This document shows positions 10,956-22,094 of a stretch of DNA of 64,000 bases, in pieces. The position numbers were made by a program, and so were the translations under genes. Location: contig JAQOTA010000068.1 in the NCBI GenBank assembly GCA_029532415.1, positions 248,001-312,000 of the forward strand, in the 5' to 3' direction. Every line of letters starts with the position of its first letter. Within the stretch, counting starts at the first letter, position 1. The notes beneath the pieces are model-generated. The model saw only the letters and a program-made list of their open reading frames with translations. It was not told the origin of the DNA and made no database searches. The stretch is from Marasmius tenuissimus. Taxonomy: Eukaryota; Basidiomycota; Agaricomycetes; Agaricales; Marasmiaceae.

Positions 10956-13043
10956 TCACTGGCCACGGCGAGGGAACTTGAGACTGCTGTACTTCAACCC
11001 GGTCAGGTTCAGTATGGAAGCTAGCACTTCCTTATGTGAAGGGGTTGTCATGGAGCGTGTCTGCGAAGGTTCTTTCACCTTCGGGAGTATTCTGTGTTGA
11101 CTCGCATCAAGATTGGAGTCTAGGGAAAACGACTCAGATCTGGAAGGGCGTGTTTTGGGCGGGAACAGACCCTTCAAGATTTTACTGGCTCCTGTGGTTT
11201 TGACCACTCAGATGCGGTCGATCAAGCTGTTCTTGACCCTTTGCGGTCAGATTAGGTATGGCTGCCGTCTGCTTTCCTGAAGATTGCTTGAGCACCTTCA
11301 TTGTTAGCTATGAAGTTCAGTGTCATCTCAATTGCAAAATTATGTGTTGCTGGCATTCACCTCTGGCAAGCTGCGGGATGACGGGGGTCTAGGGGTATCC
11401 GATAAGCACCTCATTCTTGGGATAGGCTTGGAGACCAAAATGCTGCAGGGCTCGACTTTGTTTCCCTGTTGTTTCTCTTTGGAGTTGATAACCGGGGCCA
11501 TTCTGGGCGGACACTGCCAAGGCAGTTTTGGGTGTGGTTTCTGATCTTTTATCAACCTTATTAGGAGGACCTAATGTGAAGGGTCAGTAGCTATTGGATC
11601 CAAGGCGAGGATCACCCAATATATTAACAGACTGTTTTCAAGGTTTTCCTTCTCACTGGACGAAAGCCAAGAGCTACTCAAGGTTTTCGAGCGTGGTCAA
11701 GTCTCAGCGGTTCTCATGACCTTGTTGCTTCTTTCAGCTTCTAAGGGTGATAATGACTCATGAGTACATCTCAAAACACACATAAGATGACTTACCGCTT
11801 TCAAGGCTCAATCTACGAGCTCGTTTACGGGGCGCATCACTCTCCAAGGAGAATATCTCAGCAGAGTGTACCCCGGTAGTCTTGGCAGACTTAGAAGACT
11901 TTGTCAAATGATTAATGCATATCTTTTTTTGAGACCCGAGAATGTGTTTTGACACTCACAGGGCCGCCAGAACTGGCGAAAGTGACATTTCGAACGTATT
12001 TCAAGAGCCTTGTCTCCAGCTCATCCTTCATTGTCTTAGTAGCCTGGTTCATGTCCAAATACATCAGTAGGCGTAACGACATGTAGCGATCCCTCTGCGC
12101 ACCTCGAACTCCCAAAGAATGATTCTGCACCCTTGACTGACAAGGTCTCCTTCTTCTGGAGAGATATTGTCATGGTGAGAAACAAACTTCATCATGATAA
12201 AGAACCCCCTCACACCGACGATAGTGTATTGTCTGTCGTAACGATATCTGTAGGAATTGAGTCAGACAATTGTGGTCTTCTTGAAAAATTGAAAAATTGG
12301 CGTCACATTTTCTGTTTGTCATGTGCATCAGGGAAAAAATTCGGTCTGAGAACTGTATGCTCGGGGGTTTGGCAAAAAAACGTGGATGGGCTGCGAATTC
12401 TTAGAAGACTTCTATGAGATTTGGTTCTGGTGTGAGATATCCTCAAATATCGTAAAGCAGAATGCCATAGCTCACCAACAACCAAGCATTCTCATGCGAC
12501 ATCTCCTGATGCGCAACTTGTTTGCCTGCCTCCAGATCTGCGCCCCCTGGGGTTTCCGACAGTATCATAAATGAGAAATATTGCAAATCAGGGCGCGAGG
12601 GGCTTACTCGTTCGGGGATAGGTACTGCATTAATCGCAGTCCAATTAGTATTTTAGAGCATTGAAAACCACTAGCGATGCGTACGATGATAGGAGAGAAT
12701 CTTCCCAGCATTCATATCGCCCTCCACTGCATAGGGTCGCTGAAACTAAGAATCTGTATGGAAGGAAAATCGAGCCAAACTGACAAGATGATGGACGACA
12801 CCCCTTCCTCGCCATTGCCGCAAACTCCTCTCCGTGGATCTAAATGAATCCCTTTCGGAAATTCGTCTCTTGTTCTGAATGTAGCGCCCATTTTTAGATC
12901 AAATTCCTCTCGACTGGAGCTGTAGTTGAAAAAAAATCAGAGTGAGATACTACCAATGAGAACAAGGGGCACTACCTTGCGTTCCTGCGATTCGAGGCTT
13001 TGTTGTTGGACTGTATGAAGTCTATGCCATTTCGACTGGATGT
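10956..13043 (-). pseudogene. Decayed or unresolved multi-exon gene, unknown family
   Basis: The minus strand carries several coding-like blocks with plausible splice sites. A block beginning MTSSRNGIDFIQSNNKAS near 13043 ends at a GTAGTG donor near 12978. A block around 12090-11962 (RYMSLRLLMYLDMNQATKTM) ends at a GTGAGT donor. A block around 11900-11800 (HSAEIFSLESDAPRKRARR) ends at GTAAGT. Ser/Lys/Pro-rich blocks follow at about 11567-11393 and 11190-10956. I could not join them in one frame without shifts, so decay is likely, although a many-exon gene cannot be excluded. No domain is recognised. Between 10605 and 10955 and between 13044 and 13497 I see no gene. Confidence 0.3.
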
Positions 13044-13497
13044 CATGATTCTGAATTTAGAGAGCGATCCAAGCGTGAAATAAAGATAAACACAAGGAAG
13101 AACGGGAATGTTGAAATGAGCGACAGAAGGAAGTTTGAGATGAGGAGACACACATACAACAAGCTGCTAAGTACTCATTCGCATACAAAGGTACTCGCAG
13201 TGGCACCTATGCATGCAGCGCGACGCGACGCCCTTTGATCTTTGTTGGAATCCGAGATGAATGACACGTCCGCCATTGTCCAGAGTCATCTTGCCGATTC
13301 AGCAGCAGTAAGCAGGCTCTAAGAGTCCAACCAACAACGGGATGAAGGGAAAGGGATCGTAAGGGACAAAGCAACCTTGCACACGATCACTGTGCATAGT
13401 TCAGCTTCAACGGGCCTCAACGGGCCTCAACAAAGGCCGAAGAAAGGGACATTATGTGGTAGTCTCGCACGTGTTACCATGTTTCATGAATTGACAT

Positions 13498-14057
13498 TGT
13501 CATAAGGAGTCTCTTCAATCGATAGCCACAACAGAATTTACCACACCTTGGGGGAATAGAGGCAGGCCTGAGGCCGAAGGTGATGGTGTTGTTCAAACTC
13601 CTTCGACCCGGCCCTGAAGTATTGCCCTCTTATTTCGGATCTGTAGTTCGGACAGATGATAAAACAGGCAAGAGAATTCTGATTATTCAGTACATACGCC
13701 GGCCTATTTATACAGAAAGAGTACCGGGCAGCCAAGTCCGTTGCTACAGTGCCCGGTGGATACGCTACAAGAGATAAATACTAAACTACACTGTCTGGTG
13801 GATACTACGAGTCTGTCCGAGTCAAAGTCAAGTCAGAAGGAAGTAAATAAAGGTCCGTATGTGGAGAGAAGTGGGGAGAGCACCGGTCGACGTTCTCGGC
13901 CAGGTACCAGTATTAAGGAAGGGAGCATACGGCCCGCAGGTCCGGGGAAACATACAAGTCCAAACGCCAGGATAACAGCCCAAGCCTACCACGCGTCGTT
14001 TCGGAATTTGCCGACTCCAGGCGATCACGGGATCAGACGTCCAGACGCGTCTTGACA
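13498..14057 (-). mobile_element. Probable LTR (solo or recombinant), 560 bp
   Basis: The ends are TGTCATAAGG and GTCTTGACA, so TGTCA/TGACA are inverted. A minus-strand TATAAATAGGCC box lies near 13712. The flanking pentamers GACAT and CCCAT match at only three of five positions, so the target duplication is either mutated or absent, as expected when a solo LTR arises by recombination between two different copies. The exact ends are therefore less certain than for the LTRs at 2587 and 7599. Confidence 0.5.
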
Positions 14058-14672
14058 CCCATGGGACTGGTGAGAACTATGTCTACTGTCAACCTCTGGG
14101 AATACACAACGATCTATGAGGAGCAGATTGAATCGAAAAATGTCCGTCTTTCGCCTACAAAAGCTAGGCTCCGAGAGGTTCGAGCCTAGTTCAATTGCAA
14201 TGTACAGAAGACTGTACAGTGAACGGAATGGATATTGAAGTACGGAGACCGAAATCCTCAGACCTTTGTCTGCGAAAGCGATGATCAGTGGCATATAGCA
14301 TCGGACTCTGTGGAAAATAGAAACGAGCGAGATATCCCATGGGCTTCTTATGTATGAGTGTTTCCCAAAACTGACGGGATGGATTCAGTCACCGGGACCA
14401 GGACAGTGACTTATCTTCCGTACCTCCCGTGTGCATGATACACTAGCTGTCCGCCACAAGCCTGGGCCAACGTCCCAATTGGCTCGAGTGCGTATGCCCT
14501 GGGATCATGTGACGTCCACAAGCCCCTCCGAGCCAGCCATTCACTGCTCCGACATGGCCTACCGACTGACGGCAGCAGCACATCTGAATTGGAGAAGCGT
14601 TCAAGGAAAAGTCAGTTCCAATGTTCAGAGCCTCGATTCTCGATGTTGCCTACAAGAAGGTTACCAATCTCG
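14058..14672. other. Intergenic, hairpin only
   Basis: No gene is seen. A perfect 8-bp inverted repeat CTAGGCTC/GAGCCTAG with a 10-nt loop sits at 14164-14189. The 3' flank of the decapping-nuclease gene occupies the right part. Plus-strand frames near 14431-14897 are shadows of that gene. Confidence 0.4.
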
Positions 14673-16031
14673 TTACACGATGCGAAGAGAGGCGACCATG
14701 TCCCTTGGAACAATCCCTACTCTCTCTATTGGTTTCTGTGGATCCTCCCTCCGTCTCTTCACTCTGTTCGTCTGCGTTTCATCCAACTGCACAATACCAG
14801 TAATAGACCCCTTCTTCACCGTCACTTTCCAAACTACATCGTCTACTTGACCTCCCTCTCGGACCTTCTCCTCGAGAATCGAATGCAAAGACGATAAGAC
14901 CTCATATCCTCGATGGATATTGCTCTCGTAGGTACCGGGCTTGAGGTCTGCAGTACGAATGGTACGGGTTTGTGTGATACGGAGGGCGTTGTCTCGATAG
15001 CCTACGTAGATTTCAGGTACACCCAGTAACGCCGATTGCATGTGCCATTTCGCTTTGTTTATAGGCGACCTAGGATTCCCGTTAGTTGGCTGCGAGAACT
15101 GTCGACTAAGGACAGGTACGTACTTGCTTTGAGCGCTCTTAGACTTTAGCTCTACACGTCGGTCGAACCAGTCGTCTGGGTGTCCATTCCCGATACCATC
15201 TATGATTTCGAAGGCGGTCAGTTCGTGATAGAGTATCGAAAGACGGAAGGACGCAAACCTTTCACAGCGTCGACCTCGCCACAGAAGATGAGATTCAGGT
15301 CACCCAAAGTGCGCATGACTATGTTGCCCCATTGGTGGTCTACATCCCTCCCAGATTGATCTGTACGGGTGTTGGAGGCAAGTGGGTGCGTGTATACGTC
15401 TTCGAACGCCATGCTGGAGACGGAAAGGTGAGTAACGTAGGGCATTTCTTTGGTCCAAGCGCCTACCCCACAGCGTTAGTCAAGTCATATTGGTGAGTTC
15501 TCCGCTAGAGATGAGGTGAGTAAAGGTTTCCTGATCCCGAAGAGAGGAGCCTAACCTCTGGTTTGGGGTCTTCTTCTTCCATGTACATCCGACCATCAAT
15601 GTACGAGACATGCAAGGTTATCGCTTCTCCGAGAAAAATCCTTCAAAAAGCAAACTTGGTCAGCAACTGAAGTTTTCCAGAAATTCTTATACAACGCACT
15701 TCGTCAAAACACCCCTCCAAGTAACAACCACATTCGTCTCCCGCATAAAATGCACATTCTCGGACTCTAGACACCCTCCAACAATCGAGTCCAGATGTTT
15801 CGGGTGCTGGAAGAATCGAAACGGACGACGCTTTTGAATACCGCGTACCGCAGGCCCAAGATCCAAGAGAAGACTCTCGTTCGAAGATGGAAATATCCGT
15901 ATAGGTGTGGTACTGTTCACCTCGAACGATCCGTCCTCCTGGGTCTTGATGTGAGCGATAAACCTGCAGTCGCCCAACTGCTGTATAAGCGGACCAGCAG
16001 GGTTCGATGTCGATGGAATAGAACTGCTCAT
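14673..16031 (-). CDS. DXO/Rai1-family decapping nuclease, copy A
   Basis: Six exons: 16031-15700, 15640-15556, 15504-15467, 15413-15259, 15199-15124 and 15069-14673. They sum to 1083 nt, giving 360 residues. The family hallmark metal site is present: CGEVDAVKD, then about 15 residues later RRVELKSK, which matches the GEVDxxD and VELK motifs of DXO/Rai1 enzymes. After this comes the family-typical KWHMQSALLGVPEIYVGYRD. These enzymes remove aberrant or NAD-type RNA caps and partner Rat1/Xrn2 in the nucleus; that role is known for the family and inferred here. The length is normal for Rai1. All introns are short GT-AG introns. Start chosen at MSSSIPSTS, just before the conserved CRFIAHI block. 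A close tandem copy follows upstream on the same strand. Confidence 0.85.
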
Positions 16032-16554
16032 TTCATGTATGTTCGGTCGTAGGCTACGGTATTCAGGGGTCCCGATTCTTGTTGCTGGCTTCGACTTGGT
16101 AGTATGGAAATTGGTGAGCGTACTAGACTGTAACTTTAGTAGAACTCACTTAGGTTCCCTTCAATTTTAAGGTTTAGTCACATGCAGCGTTATAACTTAA
16201 TCTACATCCCAGCCTTCTGACACCGTTGCCGCGAGGCAAGACGATTGAATGGGCCTCGACGCCCGAGACGAATCGGAACTGGTGGTGGGGGAAGAGAAAG
16301 AGCGGTCTCGTGACTGCCAACGACGGTGAGCTCATGCTCAGCGACGAGCGCTCAGAGCGCTCAGATCTCAAAGGGTTCTCATCATCGCTCTCGGATCTCT
16401 TCCACCACAGCAAGTGCCTGAGGGTGCTTTAAAGAACTACCAAAAAAGGTTTTATGAATTGAATACACAAGCCTGGAGTCTAAAGACGTGAATACGGATG
16501 CAAACACGGCATGAGTGAGTTCGGTAGAGACAATTATAGGCGCGACATAGAACG
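16032..16554. other. Spacer between the two decapping-nuclease genes
   Basis: About 520 bp separate copy B's stop from copy A's start, so copy A should have its own promoter. A CAGCGACGAGCGCTCAGAGCG stretch with nested GAGCGCTC palindromes lies near 16340. No additional gene is seen. Confidence 0.4.
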
Positions 16555-17940
16555 TCAAGTAGAGTGACATTTGCGTAGAGAAGCGATGATGTGCTTCGGA
16601 ACAATACCTAACCTCGCTGTCGGTTTCCACCCTCGGACGACCTCCTTCACTTCCTTCGATCTCGCGATCTTAGTGATGGTCCCCTTCTTTATCTTTACCC
16701 TCCATATCACACCATCCATCTTGCCCTGCTGTCGGACCTCTGACTCGAGGCGAGAGCGCAATGTCGATAATAATTCATATCCTCGGTGAATATTGTGGTC
16801 GTAGGCAGCGGGCTTGATGTCGGAAACGCGCATGGAAGTGGTTTTTGTGATACGATGGGCTTTATCCCGATAGCCTAAGAAAATTTCGGGTACACCTAGT
16901 AACGATGATTGCATGTGCCATTTCGCTTTGATGGGTGGCCTGGAATATTGTTAGTTAGCTGGAAAGGAAACTGAGCATGGGTAGTGAGACAAACCTGCTA
17001 TGGACGCCCTTCGACTTGAATTCCACGCGTCGGTCAAACCACTCGCTCGGACGACCATTTCCAAAAGTGTCTGCAGAGTTTGGAGGGAGAGGTCAGCTCA
17101 AATTATGATATCAAGTGAGCTGACGACGCAAACCTCGGACAGCGTCGACCTCGCCGCAGAAGATGAGGTTGAGATCTCCCAGAGTACGGGTATTGATATT
17201 ACCCCAGTGGAGGTTTACGCTCTTTCCAGGTTTGTGGGCCTCGGGATTGGATTTGAGTGGACGTGTGTATACATCTTCAAACGCCATTCTGAATGAAAGA
17301 AACATGAGTTATCGGGGTACTCGTGAAAGTTGGAGAGCCTACCCTAGGGCACTGGATAAGTCGTGACGGCGAGGCTATGCGTAGAGGCAGGATGAGCACC
17401 AGTTTCTGAGTGAGAAACATTGAGAGATAAGATAGACATACTCTTGGCTTTGGATCGACCTCTTCCATATACAAGATGCCATCGATATAAGATACATTCA
17501 AGTTGATCTGTCCAAGGAAAATACTTCAGAGTACAAGTCAGCACATGGAAATTTTTCTCGAGATTCCTCTCATATTGAGTGACCTACTCTGCAAACACAC
17601 CCCGCCAGGCGACAACTACGTTTGACTTGCGAAACACATCGGCATTTCCTGAACCGATACATCCCCCGATAATCGAATCCACACGTTTAGGACGCGCGAA
17701 GAAACGGAATGGACGCTGACCTTGAATCGTGCGTGCAACACTTTGAAGGTTGAAACAGCGATTTTCGTTCTTAGATGTGAATATCCGTATGGGAGTTTCG
17801 TCGTTGACCTTGTACGACCCATCGTCTTTATTCATGATATGAGCGATGAATTGGCAATTTCCCAACTTCCGCATCCGAGATTGAGCTGGACGAGAATGCA
17901 CTAGTGTGAATGATGAGCTGTGGTTTCTTGGGTGATCCAT
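16555..17940 (-). CDS. DXO/Rai1-family decapping nuclease, copy B
   Basis: Six exons: 17940-17588, 17523-17442, 17374-17343, 17288-17134, 17070-16995 and 16939-16555. They again sum to exactly 1083 nt (360 residues). Intron positions and phases match copy A, and exons 4 and 5 have identical lengths (155 and 76 nt). Metal-site motifs are CGEVDAVRD and RRVEFKSK; the Leu of the usual ELK is Phe, but the Glu and Lys ligands are kept. The KWHMQSSLLGVPEIFLGYRD block is intact. The start at MDHPRNHSSS is chosen because it gives the same length as copy A; an upstream in-frame start at 18036 is possible. Both copies look functional and divergent, so this is an older tandem duplication rather than a recent one. 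Confidence 0.85.
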
Positions 17941-19509
17941 GTCTAGATCTGCATTTTCACGTTTCGTGAAGTCTGCGTGATGTCGACGATAAGGCTGAAG
18001 TCCTGGTCTACCTGCACAGGTGTACACTGTGTTCAAGTAAGCTGATGGTTCTTGACACCATGGTATAGAGCTCGCCTAGACGCGCAGTCATCTCGAGCTT
18101 TTATCGTCTACAGAGGTCCGCAGCATGCATTGTGGGTGGTTGTGTGAGGGTTCTGAAGCTGAGCGACATTGATGGGGGGAAAGAGAGGTTATGTGGCTGT
18201 GCCTCAGCCTTCTTACTCTTCCTCCTTGAGCACCGCTCACGACGGCGAGCCAAGGCTTTCTCTATGCTACAGCCAGTGAACTCAAAGCGCCTCATCTCGG
18301 TCAACTTGTCACTTCTCGAAGTATCCTCGAAGTAACCTCCCCTTCAGTCCACTCTTATCGTGTCACCCTCAACGATCACACCGAGAACCTGGGGGCTAGT
18401 CATCCTGTCATCGAAATCAGCCTTCCCAACTCGTTTACAAAAGTGAAGAGATGCTCGGGAAGGATACTCGTCAATTTTGAAACACGAAAGTTGACGTGGC
18501 CATTAGAAGACGCGCGTAATCGACGTCAGCAGAGATGTAGGAGAAACTCTTGAACGCCGGGACCCTGACCCGACTGCAGAATAGGGCTGTACGTGGCACG
18601 ATCTCTAATTTTGGTTTCTCTACTTACCTTTGACTCGGTCAAGCTACATATATATCTACGAGGTCGCAATTCTAGACGACTCCATATCATGAAGCTCTTT
18701 GAACGGACTTTTTTAAACGGAAAAATCGATGAAGAAGCCTTTGATCCTCGAGAATGCGCAGCGGGGAGCTTCAGGCTTGTTTTGGTAGGTCTACCATAGC
18801 CTCATGGACTTGTCAAGTATGCTCATTCTCTTCCATCGATATGGCCCGGTCGACGAAAAGAATTGCCTGACGGAATTTATCGCAAACATGGACGAACACG
18901 TTAGCTGTAGAAGATCGTTTTGAGATTGAAACTGAGCTCGGTGCGTTCAATTTAATGAACTCATTTGCGACATCGCTTGAGCTGATTGCTCGCGTTCAGA
19001 TTTGGGCGTGCTATAAGGGTATTATGGATCGGAGAACCCAAGAAAATAGTGTCATGTCCGGACCCAATCGACTCCCGCCGTCGCTATGCTGGCTCCCTCG
19101 TCGACTCTCTTACATGAAATCCTCGCCGTGAGTACCAAAGTTTTCACAGGAGGGTCCGTACCCCATAAAACACATTCTGAACAGTTGTACAGCCCTGCAG
19201 ATCGCCCGCTAGCCGCGTAGCGCTTGGCGGAACTTTAATCATCCGAAGAACCGAAGCTTTGTCCCTATAAAAGGGCCAGGGCAACGACGCGTCCGGAAAA
19301 CTCGTCACGACTCCACAACCAGGATTCTTGTCAGTTTCTCCTCTTGTATTCTATCGCTGCGGAAACTCACCATCTCTCCTACTTCAGTCACCAGCACCCA
19401 CGCATCGTTCTGTTGACTTTAGGAAAGAATACTGGCGTTGGGTGAGCTTTCGGTAATGAGCTATTCACTCTTGAACTGACCATACCTATCGGTCATTAGT
19501 GGTGGAACG
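17941..19509. other. Intergenic; promoter of the F-box gene at its right end
   Basis: No gene with homology was recognised. The short basic frame at 18101-18304 and the frame at 18593-18799 lack support. A TATA box (TATAAAA, 19266-19272) precedes pyrimidine-rich sequence and a likely 5'-UTR intron ending CATTAG just before the ATG at 19510. Confidence 0.45.
19266..19272 (+). promoter_or_regulatory. TATA box of the F-box gene at 19510
   Basis: CCCTATAAAAGGGCC lies about 240 bp upstream of the ATG, leaving room for a 5' UTR that contains an intron. Confidence 0.5.
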
Positions 19510-21180
19510 ATGGACATCATTTTCCCCAACGTTCACCCTCGTGCTGTGGATCCACCCATGAATGGAGAATCCCTGCTACGAACGCTCCGAGAATGGTCGA
19601 TTCCCTCATTTTCGGTCGAGGAAATGGACAAGCTTGTCTCCAATGCGCTATACGACATCGACCTGTTCGAAAACTGCATCCAACAACTTCGAGGACGACA
19701 AGCAGCTCTCAAACGCGATGTCACCCGGTACCGTTCCCTTCATTCCCCGATCCGAAAATTACCTCCAGAAATTCTTCGCCGTATCTTTGGCTACGCATGC
19801 GTCCTGGACCCTACTGTCGAATACCCATTTAGGTCCACTGCCTTTCGTATAAGCAGTGTTTGCAATCGATGGAGAGAGATTGCCTTGCAATCACCTGAAC
19901 TATGGGCGAGCCTGAACGTGATGTTGGGCGCCCGTTCGCTTATCCCCGTTCGTCTCGCAGTCGCCCGTTCTCAAAATCATCCTCTTTCACTTCGCCTTAC
20001 CGAAACGTGGGGCGAAGACAACGCCTTTAAAGATCTGTTCCATTTCCTCATGGCGCAATCCGAACGATGGCTCTACGTCGACTCCAGCGAGGCGAGTTCC
20101 GACGTAGCGGATATGTTGGAAGATCTTTCGCTTGCACCCCTCCTGGAAAGCATCTCCTTTGCAGCACGCGACGTCGCGAGTATCTTCGAACATGTTCGCC
20201 CTGCTCCCCGTTTACGAGCTGTTAGATTCCGAAACGAGGAAGCTCCTGTCGAGTCCTTCAATGCCTTTCCGTGGGGGACAATCCGCCACCTGGATATGGA
20301 TTACGATGGCAAGCTCACACCGGTATCGCTATTCAAGGTGTTGGAAGCTGGAACTTCATTGCAGTCCCTCGTCTACCGCGGCGAAGCTACAAGGCGAATT
20401 GAGGGGTTCGATGGATCGCCCTACTCAATGTTTGGATTCGACACTCTGGGTCAATACGTCAACAACCTTACCACCTTTGCGATCTGCTTAGGAAATTCTC
20501 AAGGGTTCTACGACCTGTTAAACGACGTGATGATGTGGTTGAAACTTCCATCGCTGACCAACTTTTCTATCCGCCACGAGGAAACTGTGTACGACAGGAC
20601 GAAGTATGGATTTACCGTCGGCGGGGAGTGGCCTCGAGATGTCATACACGCTTTCCTCGATTGCTCAGGGTGCACTTTGACGTCGTTGACGCTAGAGGGG
20701 ATGCCCTTGGTGGAATCGGATGTCATAGCACTAATGAAGGTCACTCCTTCGCTCCAATCATTCACCCTTTGCGAGATGTGGGCGAGCGATTTGGACATGT
20801 CCGCAGGGTTGGCTAAGCCACCTCCACGTACGGCATATAAAACCGTCACTCAGGCTTTGCTCAAGCGACTTGAGGCTCCGATTTTCGCTTCTGATGCGTT
20901 CTCGAGTCAGAGCCCTCTGCTTTCAAAGCTGAGGTGTCTCAAGCTCGGGGTCACACATCTCTTTGATGCTGACGAAGTATTTGTCAATATGGTGCGGTCG
21001 AGGTGGGATCGGCCAGGTGGTGCTGGTGGTACGCCTATGGGTGCTACAGAACGGTTGAGGGAGGTGGTACTGTGCATCGTGGATAGGGACGTCATGGAGG
21101 AAATATATCAGCCGTTGAAGAGGTTGGATAGCGAAGGTATGATGGTTAGCGTATTCGAAAATGCCAAGAGGGTTATATGA
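19510..21180 (+). CDS. F-box protein, intact, 556 residues
   Basis: A single uninterrupted frame. Order of parts: an N-terminal acidic helix (about residues 20-70) with RGRQAALKRDVTRYRSLHSP, then the F-box core SPIRKLPPEILRRIFGYAC, then SSVCNRWREIALQSPELWAS, then a long C-terminal solenoid-like region with periodic leucines (for example SLTLEGMPLVESDVIALM and FTLCEMW) ending MMVSVFENAKRVI. By family knowledge the F-box would bind Skp1 in an SCF ubiquitin ligase and the C-terminal part would select substrate; the target is unknown. The coding region has no intron. It is the intact relative of the pseudogene at 8948. Large, variable F-box families like this are common in agaricomycetes. Confidence 0.85.
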   Translation: MDIIFPNVHPRAVDPPMNGESLLRTLREWSIPSFSVEEMDKLVSNALYDIDLFENCIQQLRGRQAALKRDVTRYRSLHSPIRKLPPEILRRIFGYACVLDPTVEYPFRSTAFRISSVCNRWREIALQSPELWASLNVMLGARSLIPVRLAVARSQNHPLSLRLTETWGEDNAFKDLFHFLMAQSERWLYVDSSEASSDVADMLEDLSLAPLLESISFAARDVASIFEHVRPAPRLRAVRFRNEEAPVESFNAFPWGTIRHLDMDYDGKLTPVSLFKVLEAGTSLQSLVYRGEATRRIEGFDGSPYSMFGFDTLGQYVNNLTTFAICLGNSQGFYDLLNDVMMWLKLPSLTNFSIRHEETVYDRTKYGFTVGGEWPRDVIHAFLDCSGCTLTSLTLEGMPLVESDVIALMKVTPSLQSFTLCEMWASDLDMSAGLAKPPPRTAYKTVTQALLKRLEAPIFASDAFSSQSPLLSKLRCLKLGVTHLFDADEVFVNMVRSRWDRPGGAGGTPMGATERLREVVLCIVDRDVMEEIYQPLKRLDSEGMMVSVFENAKRVI

Positions 21181-22094
21181 GAGGATTGTTTGCGTTTATA
21201 TGTATCTCTGGGTCCCCTACAAGATGAGCGCTTTTTTACTATTCGGGGACAGAATTGCAAGAATCTTGAAGAGTGTTCTCCCCGCCCTCTGTATCATACC
21301 TACCGCACAGGTTTTATAGCAGGATCATTATACTTGGTAACGAAAACTTAACCTGATTTTCTGGGATTTTTACCTTCTCGTTGTATCGAGCAACAACTGA
21401 GGGACTTTTGTGTCACGGTTTGTCACAAGCGACACCCAATGACGTCGCTTGATAGCGATCATTTCGCAGGTTCGTCTACGCCGCGACCCATACGTCCCTC
21501 TCAGCTTTCTACCCACATTGAGCTCGTTCCTTTCCACATCTCTTCCTAGAAACTTGAGATTATACACTATTAGTATGCTCGAGAGTATAAATGCGGCTGT
21601 TCCCGTGACAGTCATACCCTGTTCCTGGACGATCATACCCTTATCAGGCCCGAATTTCAAGGTGGGTCTCATTTCCGTTCCCTTCAATTTTTGAGCTAGC
21701 AGTGTTATTGACAACCTTACAGGTACCATAATTTGCTTATGAAGAATTCCCGAGACAGGAAACCGGAGGGAACACCTTGTTTTACAGAAAATTGCATATC
21801 TCCCCTCATGCCACATCGGCTAAAATGGTACCTGTAAGAGACGATTTCGTGACATTGGGACACCCCATGCACATGGATTGTCCGTGCGCGTGGTGCCAGG
21901 CCGCGGCATTGAGGGGTACAGCCACATAGACGACTCTCCGCAAGCCATCGGTGCCTTCTCTTTACCTTTTACCACAACCTGACTCCAGGCTTGAAGCTTC
22001 GAATGCCAAGGTATGTTATTTTTTATGTCTATTTTTTTCTGTTATTCCTGATGAAGAGTTTTTTTTTCGGCCTGAACCAATAGGGTTGGGTACT
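21181..22094. other. Spacer between F-box genes, with a doubtful small ORF
   Basis: The minus strand has a 148-codon frame (21816-21370). Its middle part contains a hydrophobic stretch TAAFILSSILIVYNLKFL followed by a basic segment, so a small single-span membrane protein is conceivable. I recognise no family and see no clear splice model. On the plus strand, a 5'-UTR intron of the next gene is likely, with donor GTATGT near 22012 and acceptor AATAG near 22083. Confidence 0.3.

Noticed and set aside
13405..13435. Two copies of a 12-bp GGGCCTCAACGG-type repeat
   Set aside because: Only two copies; too short to interpret.
14431..14897. Plus-strand ORFs up to 139 codons
   Set aside because: They are shadows of the last exon of decapping nuclease copy A.
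18101..18304. Basic 67-codon minus-strand ORF upstream of the second decapping-nuclease gene
   Set aside because: Composition driven, no homology and not in frame with the nuclease.
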